A DNA stretch of 64,000 nucleotides from Acholoe squamosa (Eukaryota; Annelida; Polychaeta; Phyllodocida; Polynoidae), in assembly GCA_949317995.1 (NCBI GenBank), contig OX439045.1, positions 8,168,174 to 8,232,173 of the forward strand, written 5' to 3'. A program made the translations under genes and the position numbers. Position 1 is the stretch's first letter. Every line of letters starts with the position of its first letter. The notes below the pieces were generated by a model that was given only the letters and a program-made list of their open reading frames with translations, was not told where the DNA came from and searched no databases. Positions 1 through 9,157 of this stretch are shown here, piece after piece.

Positions 1-256
1 AGGCTCCTTAGCTTCACTGCTGGGCGAAATCGCTAGAGGATTCTCACCAGTACCGCAAGTGGCGATAGGCTGGCAGTCATGGCAATCACTCATTCGGGGG
101 GTAATCCGGTTGCCTTCAGGGACACCCCCTCTCAGTTTTCCTTCTTCACTGAGTCCTCCTTACCCGGATTGTTCCGGTAACGAGTGTTTCTATAAACTGG
201 CTTATCTGCCTCACACTCGGCAGCATAATGCCCAGTTTCCTGACATCGGAAGCATG

Positions 257-2803
257 TCACAACGCTCCTATCAGGCTTAGGCCTCCTAAGATCTTCTTTA
301 CCAAATTATTAACCATGTCCTCTGATAAAGACGGACCCGTAGTAAGTTTGGTATCGGGTTGAGTCACAGGAGGTTTAGTAGTTGTCACTTTCTCCTTGAC
401 GTAACCCGGTTTCTTTCCCCAGTTCCGGTTATACCGGGGGTTCCCTTGGCCAATGGCCCCAACGTTTTCATCTTCGTCAGGTTCCCCTGATTCGGATGAA
501 TCGGTTTCGGGTATTCCCTCTGGGATTATCATTGCTGACATCCATTGGGGTACCTTCCCGGCAAAGATACGGGCCTTTCGATCATAATGATCTAGGGACT
601 GGAACAAATCTGTCAGAGAGGCATCATTCTTCCAAGCTTCACAGGCTACTGTCCTGTGTTCTTGATTCCGCAATCCTTCAATGAATTGTTTAAACATTTC
701 ATCTAGGAAGCATTCATCATCTAGTCTCCATTGAGGTCTGGCTTTATGCAACAGTCGTTGACATTCCAAGCCGAACACTTTGGCAGATTCCTTAGGCTTC
801 TGCGTTCTTTTAGTGAACGTCAGCCAAGGATCTTCTCCAACTATATTCCCATATAGATATGAAGCAATCTCTATGAGTTCATCATATTTCATATGGGCTG
901 AGAGTCCTACTATTTGGGAATCTCTCCATTGTTCCACGGCTCCTTTTCCGTCGCCTTCCTTTAACCAGCATACTAAATAAGGGAGAGCTTCCGCTTTACC
1001 CCATCCATTGCAGTTAAAGACATCCGCGCAGCCTTGATACTCCTCCTTCCAAGGGTTCTTGGCATTAAAGGGGGTAGGTATCTTAGCTACTCTACGAGCC
1101 GGATTCATTGATCCAGTAAGGGATAAACCCTTACTCCATTCCATGATCTCCGTATCGTCCAGACCTTGATTGTAGCAATCAACACCTAAGTTAGCAATCG
1201 CTGCATTAGAGTCATGCAGCGCTTGTAACCCTGGAGAAAGAGATACTCGGCGACTGAGTCTCTTTTTCCTTGGAGGATTCGTACCATAAGTACTTCCAGG
1301 GCCTCCAGGCGGTGGTCCTCCTCCACCCCCTGATCCCCCTGCTCCGTATGGAGGCACCTGTGAGAAGGTGTATCCACTGGTTTGAGGAGTTGGCCCAGGA
1401 TTATTGGTGGGTTGTGTATTTCCACCAAAGCTGAAGAAACCACTATTGGGATTAGTGTTTCCTCCTGTTCCATTTGACTGATTTCCATTATTGGAACCAG
1501 TCCCACCAGCAGAGGATCTGCTTCTGGAACGATCTCCTGAAGGTCCGGACCCTTGGTCACATCCGGATTGCCCTCCAGCTGGACTGGAATTCCCGGATGA
1601 TTGTCCGGTTGTTCCTCCGGACATGTTCCGGTTGTTACCTTTGGACAGATTCGCTCCTGTTTGGGATTGACTCCATCCATACTGGGCATACGGGCCATTT
1701 GGTCCCCCTAAAGGTGACTGTTGTGGCCATCCGCCGTCAAAAGTGGAGGTTTTTGCCGAGTGGCTTTGTTTAGTTCCACTAGCAGAGTCAACCCCACTAT
1801 TTACTCCTTCGCAACGAGGTACAGTTGTTTCTGTTGCCTCGTCATCGCCCCTCAAAGAGTTCATCCGGTTGCTCGTCGCGTTTAGGGCAATTCCTGAAAC
1901 AGTGAAGTCTGGTTCAAGAGTGCCTACTGCACGACCAGTATCCTCTAGATACTTTGACATCTGGATAGCTTTAGCTTCCAGTTCGGAATAATCATCCAGC
2001 ATTTTTGTCTGCTTGGCAGTCAATTCTGTGGATTCACGTATCCATTGACCTCTGAGTTTTTCATGCTCTTCGGTTTGTGTATGATACGTTTTTCGTGCAT
2101 CCTTGAAGGCTGATTCTATTTTCATCAGCTCTTCTTGATATTTGCCATAGGCCGATTGAGTTGAATTTAACTCTTGTTTAGTTTTATTCAACTCATCACA
2201 CGAGGCTCTGTATTCCAGATCCGCCGTGTATAGTGCATCACGATACTGTTCGTGCTGGAGTTGGAAATCTTGTTTTTCCTTCTCCATCTGATCCAATAAC
2301 AATCGTTGTTGGCGTCTACAACTTTGATCGTAGTCAAGACGTTCTGATATCAACTGTTTGTTTTCAGTCAGAATCTTGTCTCGAGTTCCGGTCAGTGTAA
2401 TAAGATCCTTCTGGATCTTCTTGTATTCAGCTCTCATGTCTTCAAGCTCGTCCATTTTGTTCCTTTCGAATCCACATTTCTGGTGTTTAATTCGAGAACT
2501 ATATGGAGTTTCAAACATACCTGCACTAGGCTTTGGTACCTCAAATGGTAGTTTACCAAATTGAGCAGTACTTTTATGCATTGGTGCAGGTTTTGAAGTA
2601 CCTCCTGGCATGAATAAGGAGTCTCCAAATTCATCCAGTTCATCATGTAAGTTTTTTCTTACATTCTCTAACCCATCAGGGTAGTGTTCCAGTGGATTTC
2701 TCCACTCTGTACCTTGGGGTGGTGATTTGATTTCACCATCCTCCATCGGGGAGTTTATCTCATGATTTGGGCCATTTCCCCTGACTGGGCTCAGCTCAGT
2801 CAT
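257..2803 (-). CDS. Gag polyprotein of the Ty3/Gypsy element (848 aa, open)
   Basis: The frame starts about 28 bases past the primer-binding site. Residues about 110-290 are a charged, heptad-rich coiled coil. Residues about 340-530 are a Gly/Asn/Ser/Pro-rich linker. Residues about 590-760 match a retrotransposon capsid (Retrotrans_gag) domain: a WKEEYQG start, aromatic and leucine helices, and a segment around FIEGLRNQEHR. The C-terminal tail is acidic then Lys/Thr-rich. Gag proteins of this group package the element RNA. At 848 residues this one is much longer than the usual 300-450, because of the N-terminal coiled coil and the linker. A zinc-knuckle segment lies just beyond it, as expected for nucleocapsid. 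Confidence 0.82.
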   Translation of the reverse strand: MTELSPVRGNGPNHEINSPMEDGEIKSPPQGTEWRNPLEHYPDGLENVRKNLHDELDEFGDSLFMPGGTSKPAPMHKSTAQFGKLPFEVPKPSAGMFETPYSSRIKHQKCGFERNKMDELEDMRAEYKKIQKDLITLTGTRDKILTENKQLISERLDYDQSCRRQQRLLLDQMEKEKQDFQLQHEQYRDALYTADLEYRASCDELNKTKQELNSTQSAYGKYQEELMKIESAFKDARKTYHTQTEEHEKLRGQWIRESTELTAKQTKMLDDYSELEAKAIQMSKYLEDTGRAVGTLEPDFTVSGIALNATSNRMNSLRGDDEATETTVPRCEGVNSGVDSASGTKQSHSAKTSTFDGGWPQQSPLGGPNGPYAQYGWSQSQTGANLSKGNNRNMSGGTTGQSSGNSSPAGGQSGCDQGSGPSGDRSRSRSSAGGTGSNNGNQSNGTGGNTNPNSGFFSFGGNTQPTNNPGPTPQTSGYTFSQVPPYGAGGSGGGGGPPPGGPGSTYGTNPPRKKRLSRRVSLSPGLQALHDSNAAIANLGVDCYNQGLDDTEIMEWSKGLSLTGSMNPARRVAKIPTPFNAKNPWKEEYQGCADVFNCNGWGKAEALPYLVCWLKEGDGKGAVEQWRDSQIVGLSAHMKYDELIEIASYLYGNIVGEDPWLTFTKRTQKPKESAKVFGLECQRLLHKARPQWRLDDECFLDEMFKQFIEGLRNQEHRTVACEAWKNDASLTDLFQSLDHYDRKARIFAGKVPQWMSAMIIPEGIPETDSSESGEPDEDENVGAIGQGNPRYNRNWGKKPGYVKEKVTTTKPPVTQPDTKLTTGPSLSEDMVNNLVKKILGGLSLIGAL

Positions 2804-2846
2804 TTCTGACTGCGCTTACCCGAAGACCAACTGGTCACGGCACCAG

Positions 2847-3261
2847 TGTAGTGGTTCGTCTCGTTAAGTTAGATTAAATCATAATGAAGAGAGAGAAAAG
2901 TTTCCGGGTAGGCAACCGAGCTTTTATTTCATAGCTTATGTTACATACGATCACAGCCTCAGAGGACTACATGCTACTAGGGCATTCGGTTACCCTTTCG
3001 GGTAACAACCTGGTTGAGCAGTGGGTAAACCACTACTGAAGAACATGGGCTAGGACCAGCCTTATATAGGGGAAAAGCCCGCGAAACTCAGACCGGCCAC
3101 GTGACGTGTGGCGGACGAGTGGTAGGCCCCCTGGTGTAGTGGATACGAACCCAGAGGCAGGTGCTGCCACCTGCCATCCGGATTCCCCCACTACACCCGA
3201 AGGACCTAGGTCTGAGTCTCACGGGTACATGAACGTAAAGTGTAAATACCATACCCCTACA
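2847..3261 (-). repeat. 5' LTR of the left Gypsy element
   Basis: The 415-bp segment has ends TGTAGGGG and TACA in element orientation and is followed, after one base, by the primer-binding site at 2845-2831. It contains a TATATA-like motif near 3061-3066 that could serve as promoter. The other LTR is outside the window. Confidence 0.8.
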
Positions 3262-4162
3262 AAACTAAATCCTACATACGTTTAATTTATATGACATGAA
3301 TCCTCATCTACATTGATTGTGCTATTAGGGATGATTGGCAAGAGTTTTTGAGTTCAAGGAAATTTCCTGATTTACGTATTCCTTTCCTGTAATCTGGGGA
3401 TGATTGTGAGCTGCCTGCATATGATAATACCCTCACACACAAGGTGTAGCTTATGGGAGGATGGACCCCTGGTGTAGCTTTCAGAGGTAGTTTAAAGGGG
3501 GGCTAGCACCGCAAACTAACAACATGGGTACCGGTTCAAAGAGTGATCATAAAATCGTGGGAACCAGCGGAAAAATCACGGTGCTCTGATTGGTCAAGGG
3601 GTGGTCACGTGACTTTTTAATGCTGGCATGCATAACCATGCCAGGGCCCCTTTAACTCATGGTGTGTGAGGTTAGGCCAAATAAAAAAAAGGTTTGTTTC
3701 CAGTCACTTGCCGACCCTAGCAAAACAGGGCAAAAACTTTAGAATTTGAGGAATTTTGTCTCAATTTTGTCATATCTTAAAGAAATCATTTTTTCATTCA
3801 TTTCCTGTATCCTTTTCGAGTTCTTCCCCTCTCTCACAGTTGTCATTTTTCCGTCATTATTTTACAATTAAATCAAAGAATTTCATACATCCATTAACAT
3901 TTCCTATATAATTGTGAAAAAAAATCTGACCTACAGAACATACCTTTTCAAGTCATGTTTCTTGAAACACAGCTTTATTTTTTTTGGCCTTACAAGCGAG
4001 GTTATTCTATATAACATTTGTAGTAACCTGGTTAAAATCATGCTCGAGATGAATAGTGTAGGGTTCATGTTATACATGGGTTGCACCTTATACATTGGTG
4101 TTATAGTAATTAACATCCTATACAAATATAGATACCTTGACATAAACTACCTTTATCTGCAG
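3262..4162. other. Non-coding stretch between the Gypsy LTR and the sushi exon
   Basis: Apart from the MITE at 3492-3655 I see nothing recognisable. The last 250 bases are AT-rich and end in a polypyrimidine tract and AG, so they are probably intron before the sushi exon. Confidence 0.5.
3492..3655 (+). mobile_element. 164-bp MITE with TTAA ends (copy 1)
   Basis: The copy is bounded by TTAAAGGGG on the left and CCCCTTTAA on the right. A second copy of the same length lies inverted at 6960-7123. Inside both is a shared core with GATTGGTCAAGGGGTG and CACGTGACTTTTTAATG. The TTAA at both ends fits a piggyBac-type target, but no transposase is nearby, so the superfamily is inferred. Confidence 0.7.
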
Positions 4163-4333
4163 ATTCTTGTGGTGATCCTGGAGAAGTTGCCCATACCATA
4201 CGGACAGTCCTAAACAAATCTTTTGGCTTTGGTTCTACGGTAATCTATCAATGTCATCAAGGATATGAAACGAATTGGACACGGAGTTGTCACCGTGAAA
4301 CTGGATGGTCAGGAGAGAGCCTCACTTGTGAAG
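4163..4333 (+). CDS. Single exon encoding a sushi/CCP (complement control) module
   Basis: The 171-bp exon sits between a TTTATCTGCAG acceptor and a G|GTATAC donor and is phase 1-1, the usual symmetric form of a shuffled CCP exon. Its 57 codons read SCGDPGEVAHT... YQCHQGYETN ... RSCHRETGWSGESLTCEG. This gives the four cysteines (C1 at SCGDPG, C2 at YQC, C3 at RSC, C4 at LTC) and the conserved Gly-Tyr and Trp of the sushi fold. Such modules form extracellular binding domains in complement factors, selectins and many invertebrate mosaic proteins. No other exon of the same gene is recognised within several kilobases on either side, so it may be an isolated exon of a gene with large introns or an orphan duplicate. 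The acceptor tract, donor and preserved cysteines suggest it is functional or recently so. Confidence 0.85.
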
Positions 4334-5094
4334 GTATACATTTTTTTCTGCCTTATTTTCATGTCTGGTCAGTATATCTATGAGCAGTTAAGATGATATA
4401 AATTGTTCTAAAGCATAATTTTAGGAATTCTATAAACACATTTTGATAGGGGTTGTAAAAGGAAATGTAAATTTGATGTTAGAAAATGTACCTGGAATTT
4501 TTTCTTAACATGTTTTTTAGAAAAGTTTTTAAAGTTTTATCTGTTCAAATGTTCAAAACACATTTAAACAGACAGAAACATAAAAACAGATTTGGATACT
4601 AGAAAAAATGTTTTTCCCCACAAGTGTTCTCTACACATATCATATACAAATGTTTTCAAATGTCATAAATAAGATTATTTTGCCAAGTGGGAATTGCAAT
4701 ACTGAGGTACTCATAAGTATAAGTATTTAAGTTGTATGAGCTCAATCCTCAACTTCATTGATTGTAATATTAGGAAAGAATGGGAAGATATTTTTTGACA
4801 GAAATAAAACATAACAAATAAAATGAACTTTTTATCAAATGTCTACATGAGTCCCATCTGCCAATGTGTACCTAAAACTATATGACCTTTTCTCCCAACT
4901 AGCTGATAAACTGAAATCAGCTTGTAATATTCTTTTAACTTTGCCCTCCTGGCTCATGACCTTTGCTTAAAGAACAGAAATGTTTTGAATGCTATTGCAT
5001 GGAATGGCATTTCTTTTACCTTCGCTCTTTGGACGTGGAAGAGACACTAGACAGACCATCTGACAGTGAATAAGAAATCATATTAAACCTTTCA

Positions 5095-5240
5095 ATGCCC
5101 ATAGTGTATTGATGGCTCATGCCCATTGGTCATCATGATGCATGAATGCGGCCACTCAGAGTGAATCTACAGAAATACATTGATGCATTATGCATTCATG
5201 CATGATGCACCAGTGAAGGGCTGTCAACAGTGGTGCATTT
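5095..5240. repeat. Dispersed TGATGCAT/ATGCATCA repeat, copy 1
   Basis: Dense alternation of GATGCATGA, TGATGCATTATGCATTCATGCAT and GATGCACCA motifs, ending in CACCAGTGAAGGGCTG. Related blocks lie at 6765-6955, 27742-27800 and 63240-64000. Confidence 0.6.
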
Positions 5241-6764
5241 TGAATCTGTAGAATCATCATGATTTTAGCCCTAATGAGTGTCTTTCAAGCAAACACCATG
5301 ACAAAGAATCGGCTTTTAAAGGTTTATATGTGTCCTGCATATTGTAAGACTCATATTGGGTGGCTTTTTTATGACGTCTTACCTTATTTGTATCATTGTA
5401 TTAAGAGTTCCTTACAGAAAACCAGATAAGAAGCTAATTCAATTCAAAATTCCATTTGTGACGAATTGTACATGGACTTATGAATGGCGTTTTGACAATG
5501 TTTCGACTTACATTTAGTCTTCTTTAGGCATATTCTTCATCATATTATTAAGATTGTATTCCTATTGCTTTGAATAGATGTTGGAGAAAAGGGGGACTTT
5601 GTTTATGGCCAAAATACTGCCAGGAATTTCAGCTGTCCACTTCACCAGATTTTATGATGATAGGACAATAGTCTCACATTCACAGTGAAAATAATAACCA
5701 TTATGAACTAGGAACACCCCCATTGGCAGTAACTTTCATAAAGCATTCTTTAATTTTTAAAACTTTAATTGAAAATTTAAGACTTTTTAGGGTTATTATC
5801 CCCCACCCTTATACAAGACGGGCTATTCACGATCCAGTTTTAGTCCAAAACCTGGCACCTAAACAAAAAATATGGCAGTGGCGGCAGAGCCTTGGGGGAT
5901 GTGGGGGATCTCCCACACTTTTTTCAGAATGCCCTATAGATTATATAGAAAATAACCAAAATTTATACCTCCATCCCAAACACTATTTTGACTGTTTGGT
6001 ATTTTCAAAATCATAGCAACTTAAAAATATCCAAGGTTATATCCAATGAGATTAGTGGCCTATCACTCAGACTATAACACATCAAATATGAGATTTAATT
6101 TTACAATTATACGAGACTTACCTCTCTCCTTTTGCTGCGGACTAACTTGTGTTTACCATGTGGAATCCTGAACTGACTGGTGCATGCGCGAGTCTACCTC
6201 TCGTCGATTCACGGAAACCCTGAGGGTTCCCAAGGAATAATCCTTTATTACGAGTAATATTCAGTCAGAAAAGAGTGTATGTCATCAAACCCAAGCCTGA
6301 GACCATTTACTGCAAACATAGGCTAGGAATCAAAGCTTCTGGTATATGTTGATGTCAGGCCTATGAAATAATAAAGGGGTCATAGAAACTATCTAATTCT
6401 CCTTTTTAGAGAAATATCAAAACACTTCTTACCAAACAAACTTCTCAGAATTCAAATTTAACCAGCTGGCCATCAATCTATTTTTTTTTCAAAGTCCAAT
6501 TCATCTCCTTTTTAATTAGAAAAAAGCCACAAGCAGTGTTGATGTATATTGAATTTAATTGATTGAATATGGAAGCATGAATACTGCTTAAGGCTTGCTC
6601 TCTGGTACTCATTTTTTTTGTATATAAATCTAGATGAATATAATATAATATATAATATAATGCAATTAGCATTTAATATGAAATTTGCAGTTACCCTGCA
6701 CACATGAAAATTTAACAAAGATCTATATGAATAAACACCAAAGCTGATACTACAGTGGTGGATC

Positions 6765-6955
6765 ATGCTAATTGGTCATCATGATGCATGGGTTGTGAGT
6801 CTACTCACAAGGCCTTCATTCACGCATCATGGCAAACCTATGGGGTTGATACACTCCAAAAGGGTTTGCATGATGCACCAATGAAGTGCTGGTATACTGG
6901 CTCTTCATTGATACATCATGCCAACCAAGGGGCATGATACACTGATGCATCAGTG
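6765..6955. repeat. Dispersed TGATGCAC repeat, copy 2
   Basis: Contains GGTCATCATGATGCATGG, GCATGATGCACCAATGAAGTG and GATGCATCAGTGG. It shares the GATGCACCAATGAAGTGC string with 27742-27800 and the GGTCATCATGATGCA string with the terminal minisatellite near 63290. Confidence 0.6.
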
Positions 6956-6959
6956 GTTC

Positions 6960-7123
6960 TTAAAGGGGCCCTGGCATGGTAATGCATGCCCGCATTAAAA
7001 AGTCACGTGATCACCCCTTGACCAATCAGGGTGTCGCGATTTTTCCACTGGTTCCCACGATTTTATGATCGCTGTTTGAATCGGTACCCATGTTGTTAAT
7101 TTTCCATGCCAGCCCCCCTTTAA
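6960..7123 (-). mobile_element. 164-bp MITE with TTAA ends (copy 2, inverted)
   Basis: Begins TTAAAGGGGCCCTGGCATGG and ends CCCCCCTTTAA. It matches the reverse complement of 3492-3655 over its whole length with scattered differences. The pair is separated by about 3.3 kb and brackets the sushi exon. Confidence 0.7.
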
Positions 7124-7854
7124 AGTGTTAGGCTATTATGAAGTACCAGAGGACAGGCCGCTAGGGCCCGATTGTCCCAGTGGACGTTCGCATCCTCCAA
7201 TAAAAGGGGAGGACTTGCTTCGGCTTTTGAAAATATGTATACGAAACACTTTAGTTTCCAATTTGACAGATTATCAATATTCATAAGATGCATTCATCCA
7301 GAGATGAACCCTTTATGGACCATCGCTCAACAGATCCAAAGCTGCTCGAATCTTCAGACACTAGGAAGAGATGAAGGTGGAATCATGTCCCAATTCGTTA
7401 ATCTGTAAGTAACTGCCTTGCTATTTCTTGAACGTGAAAACTACTGTAAATCCTACCATAGATCTGCTATCCATTGTGAACATTGAGCACACCAAATTTG
7501 CTTAAATCCTGAGGGATCCGAGGTTTTAAATGTCCAAAACAGTAAGGGTTAATTGAATATGTACATCACCATGCAGGTGGTTTTATATGCAGCTAGGGCA
7601 CAGATCATCAATGTCGAGATGTTGCCTTCTGTTGGCCATCCTCAATAACACTGCTTACTGGTGATGCCCTAATACCATGGCCTTCAAGTACAAAATAGTG
7701 CAGGATGTTGTGTAATTCCGTAGGAATTTGCTGGGCAAATTCTTTTTTGTTGTTGCTTAAATGGATAGGTAATGGACCTAAATAACAGAAAAATTTAGTG
7801 TCCATTTTTTTTTGGGGACTTTTCAAAATGGATGCCACTGAGTATGCTTTTGGC
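7124..7854. other. Non-coding stretch
   Basis: A 78-codon open frame at 7172-7408 ends at a good GTAAGT donor sequence, but no matching acceptor or domain was found. Nothing else is recognised. Confidence 0.35.
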
Positions 7855-8360
7855 TCATATTTCAGGTATGAATTTGATGATTTTGATGATCTTTACATCA
7901 AATTAGGGGTTTTCAAGGATGCTGATTTCATAAATGATGGCTTCGGATTGCTTCAAGGTGATTTACAAGGTCATTTGATCAAGGTCAAGGTCATAACTGC
8001 AATGAAATATCATATTTTAGGAGGACATTTTGATGAGCTGTACATCAAACTAAGGGTTTTTGAGGATGCTAATTCAGAAAATGAGGGTTTCTGATTAAGT
8101 CAAGGTCATATACTAGGTCATTTGATCAAGGTCAAGGTCATGACTGTGATAGAATACCATATTCTAGGGGGCAATAGGCTAATCATGATGAAGTTGATAT
8201 CTAACTGGGGGGTTTTGAGGATGCTGATTCAGAAAATTGGGGTTACATATCAATTTGAGGTCATCCATAAGGTCATTTGATCATGGTCACGGTCATTACA
8301 GTGATAAAATGTATGTTTTAGGAGGAAATGGGCTGATTTTGATTGTTATCAAATGCAGAT
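7855..8360 (+). repeat. About three tandem units (~150-190 bp) rich in AGGTCA motifs
   Basis: Each unit carries the order GATGATGAAG/TTTGATGA, ATCAAATTAGGGGTTTT, GATGCTGATTCAGAAAAT, AAGGTCATTTGATCA, AAGGTCAAGGTCAT and CATATTTTAGG with drift. The AGGTCA direct repeats and TCAAGGTCA strings resemble nuclear-receptor half-sites, but here they are simply part of the repeat. A reverse copy of one piece lies near 12940-13010. Confidence 0.65.
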
Positions 8361-9157
8361 AGGATTTTAAGGAAAACCCCATGTATGAGTCACAATGAAT
8401 GCATTTAGGAGAAGATGAAATCTTATTCTTGTGCTAATTGTATTACATACGATTTTTGTTTACCTCCCATTTGATCTATTCATTTGGCAGGAAAATATGT
8501 TGTTTTTTTATGTAAAAGAAAGATAAATTTCAACCTAGAGGATAGGCAGCTCTGGGAGGTGGTGGATAGCCCTGGTATGTCTGCAACTCATCCCTGTTGG
8601 TCATACTATATTTTAACATATTGACTGAGGGATGTCTAAGTAGCCTCCGGCACCAACAGAGGGTGCCCCCCTTTGACCAGATCACTCCAAAGTAGTGACT
8701 CTCTAAACCTTCCCCCTACTCCAAGACTCCAGCCTCTGGCACCGCAATATATATTATATATATATTGTGTTATGATAATTGCAGCCAAGGCAAAATTAGT
8801 AAAGGATAATTGTACCCATGTTATATTTGAGGCTGATTTGTGCATTACACATGTTAGAAACAACCAGAGAACAACACTTAAAGCTATATTCCACCATCTA
8901 TGCCATCGCCACCTGGTGGCCAAAACCTAATACTACCTAATTTCACCAAAATTCATGATATATGCCTATTTCCCTTTTGTATATGACTCATCACTATCAA
9001 GCTGTCGAATATTAGCCTTTTGCATTTTTCCTAACATAGCACTATGATTCACTACCGGCCAACTTTATGGATTTGTGTAATGGACAAAAAAGTTTTTTTT
9101 CTTTAATCTGTAGCTCCTAGATTCTGCCAGTAGCCTTCCAATCTTTTTTCTCATAAG
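8361..9157. other. Non-coding DNA upstream of the LINE frame
   Basis: Holds a short (TA)n run near 8745-8765. The part next to 9158 may be 5' sequence of the LINE, but I cannot place its 5' end. Confidence 0.4.

Larger units (their letters stand above)
1..3261 (-). mobile_element. Ty3/Gypsy LTR retrotransposon, 5' part (continues off the left edge)
   Basis: The element reads leftwards: 5' LTR at 3261-2847, a primer-binding site TGGTGCCGTGACCAG at 2845-2831 one base inside the LTR, a long gag frame, then a CCHC zinc-knuckle segment at about 254-213 (Cys-x2-Cys-x4-His-x4-Cys). Protease, RT and integrase would lie left of base 1 and are not visible. Only one end is present, so target-site duplication and LTR divergence cannot be judged. 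The long open gag suggests a fairly young copy. It uses the same primer site as the Gypsy element at 46806-57180, so the two belong to related lineages, although their LTRs differ beyond the first bases. Confidence 0.88.
4334..6959. other. Intron-like or intergenic AT-rich DNA
   Basis: No exon is recognised. It contains two TGATGCA-type repeat blocks listed separately and, at about 5795-5860, a piece resembling the middle of the 18781-18978 MITE family (CCCTTATACAAGAC). Confidence 0.45.

Noticed and set aside
1186-1698. 170-codon minus-strand open frame
   Set aside because: It lies inside the Gly/Asn/Pro-rich part of gag in another frame and owes its openness to that composition.
7172-7408. 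78-codon frame ending at a GTAAGT donor-like sequence
   Set aside because: No acceptor or domain supports it, and the stop coincides with the donor.
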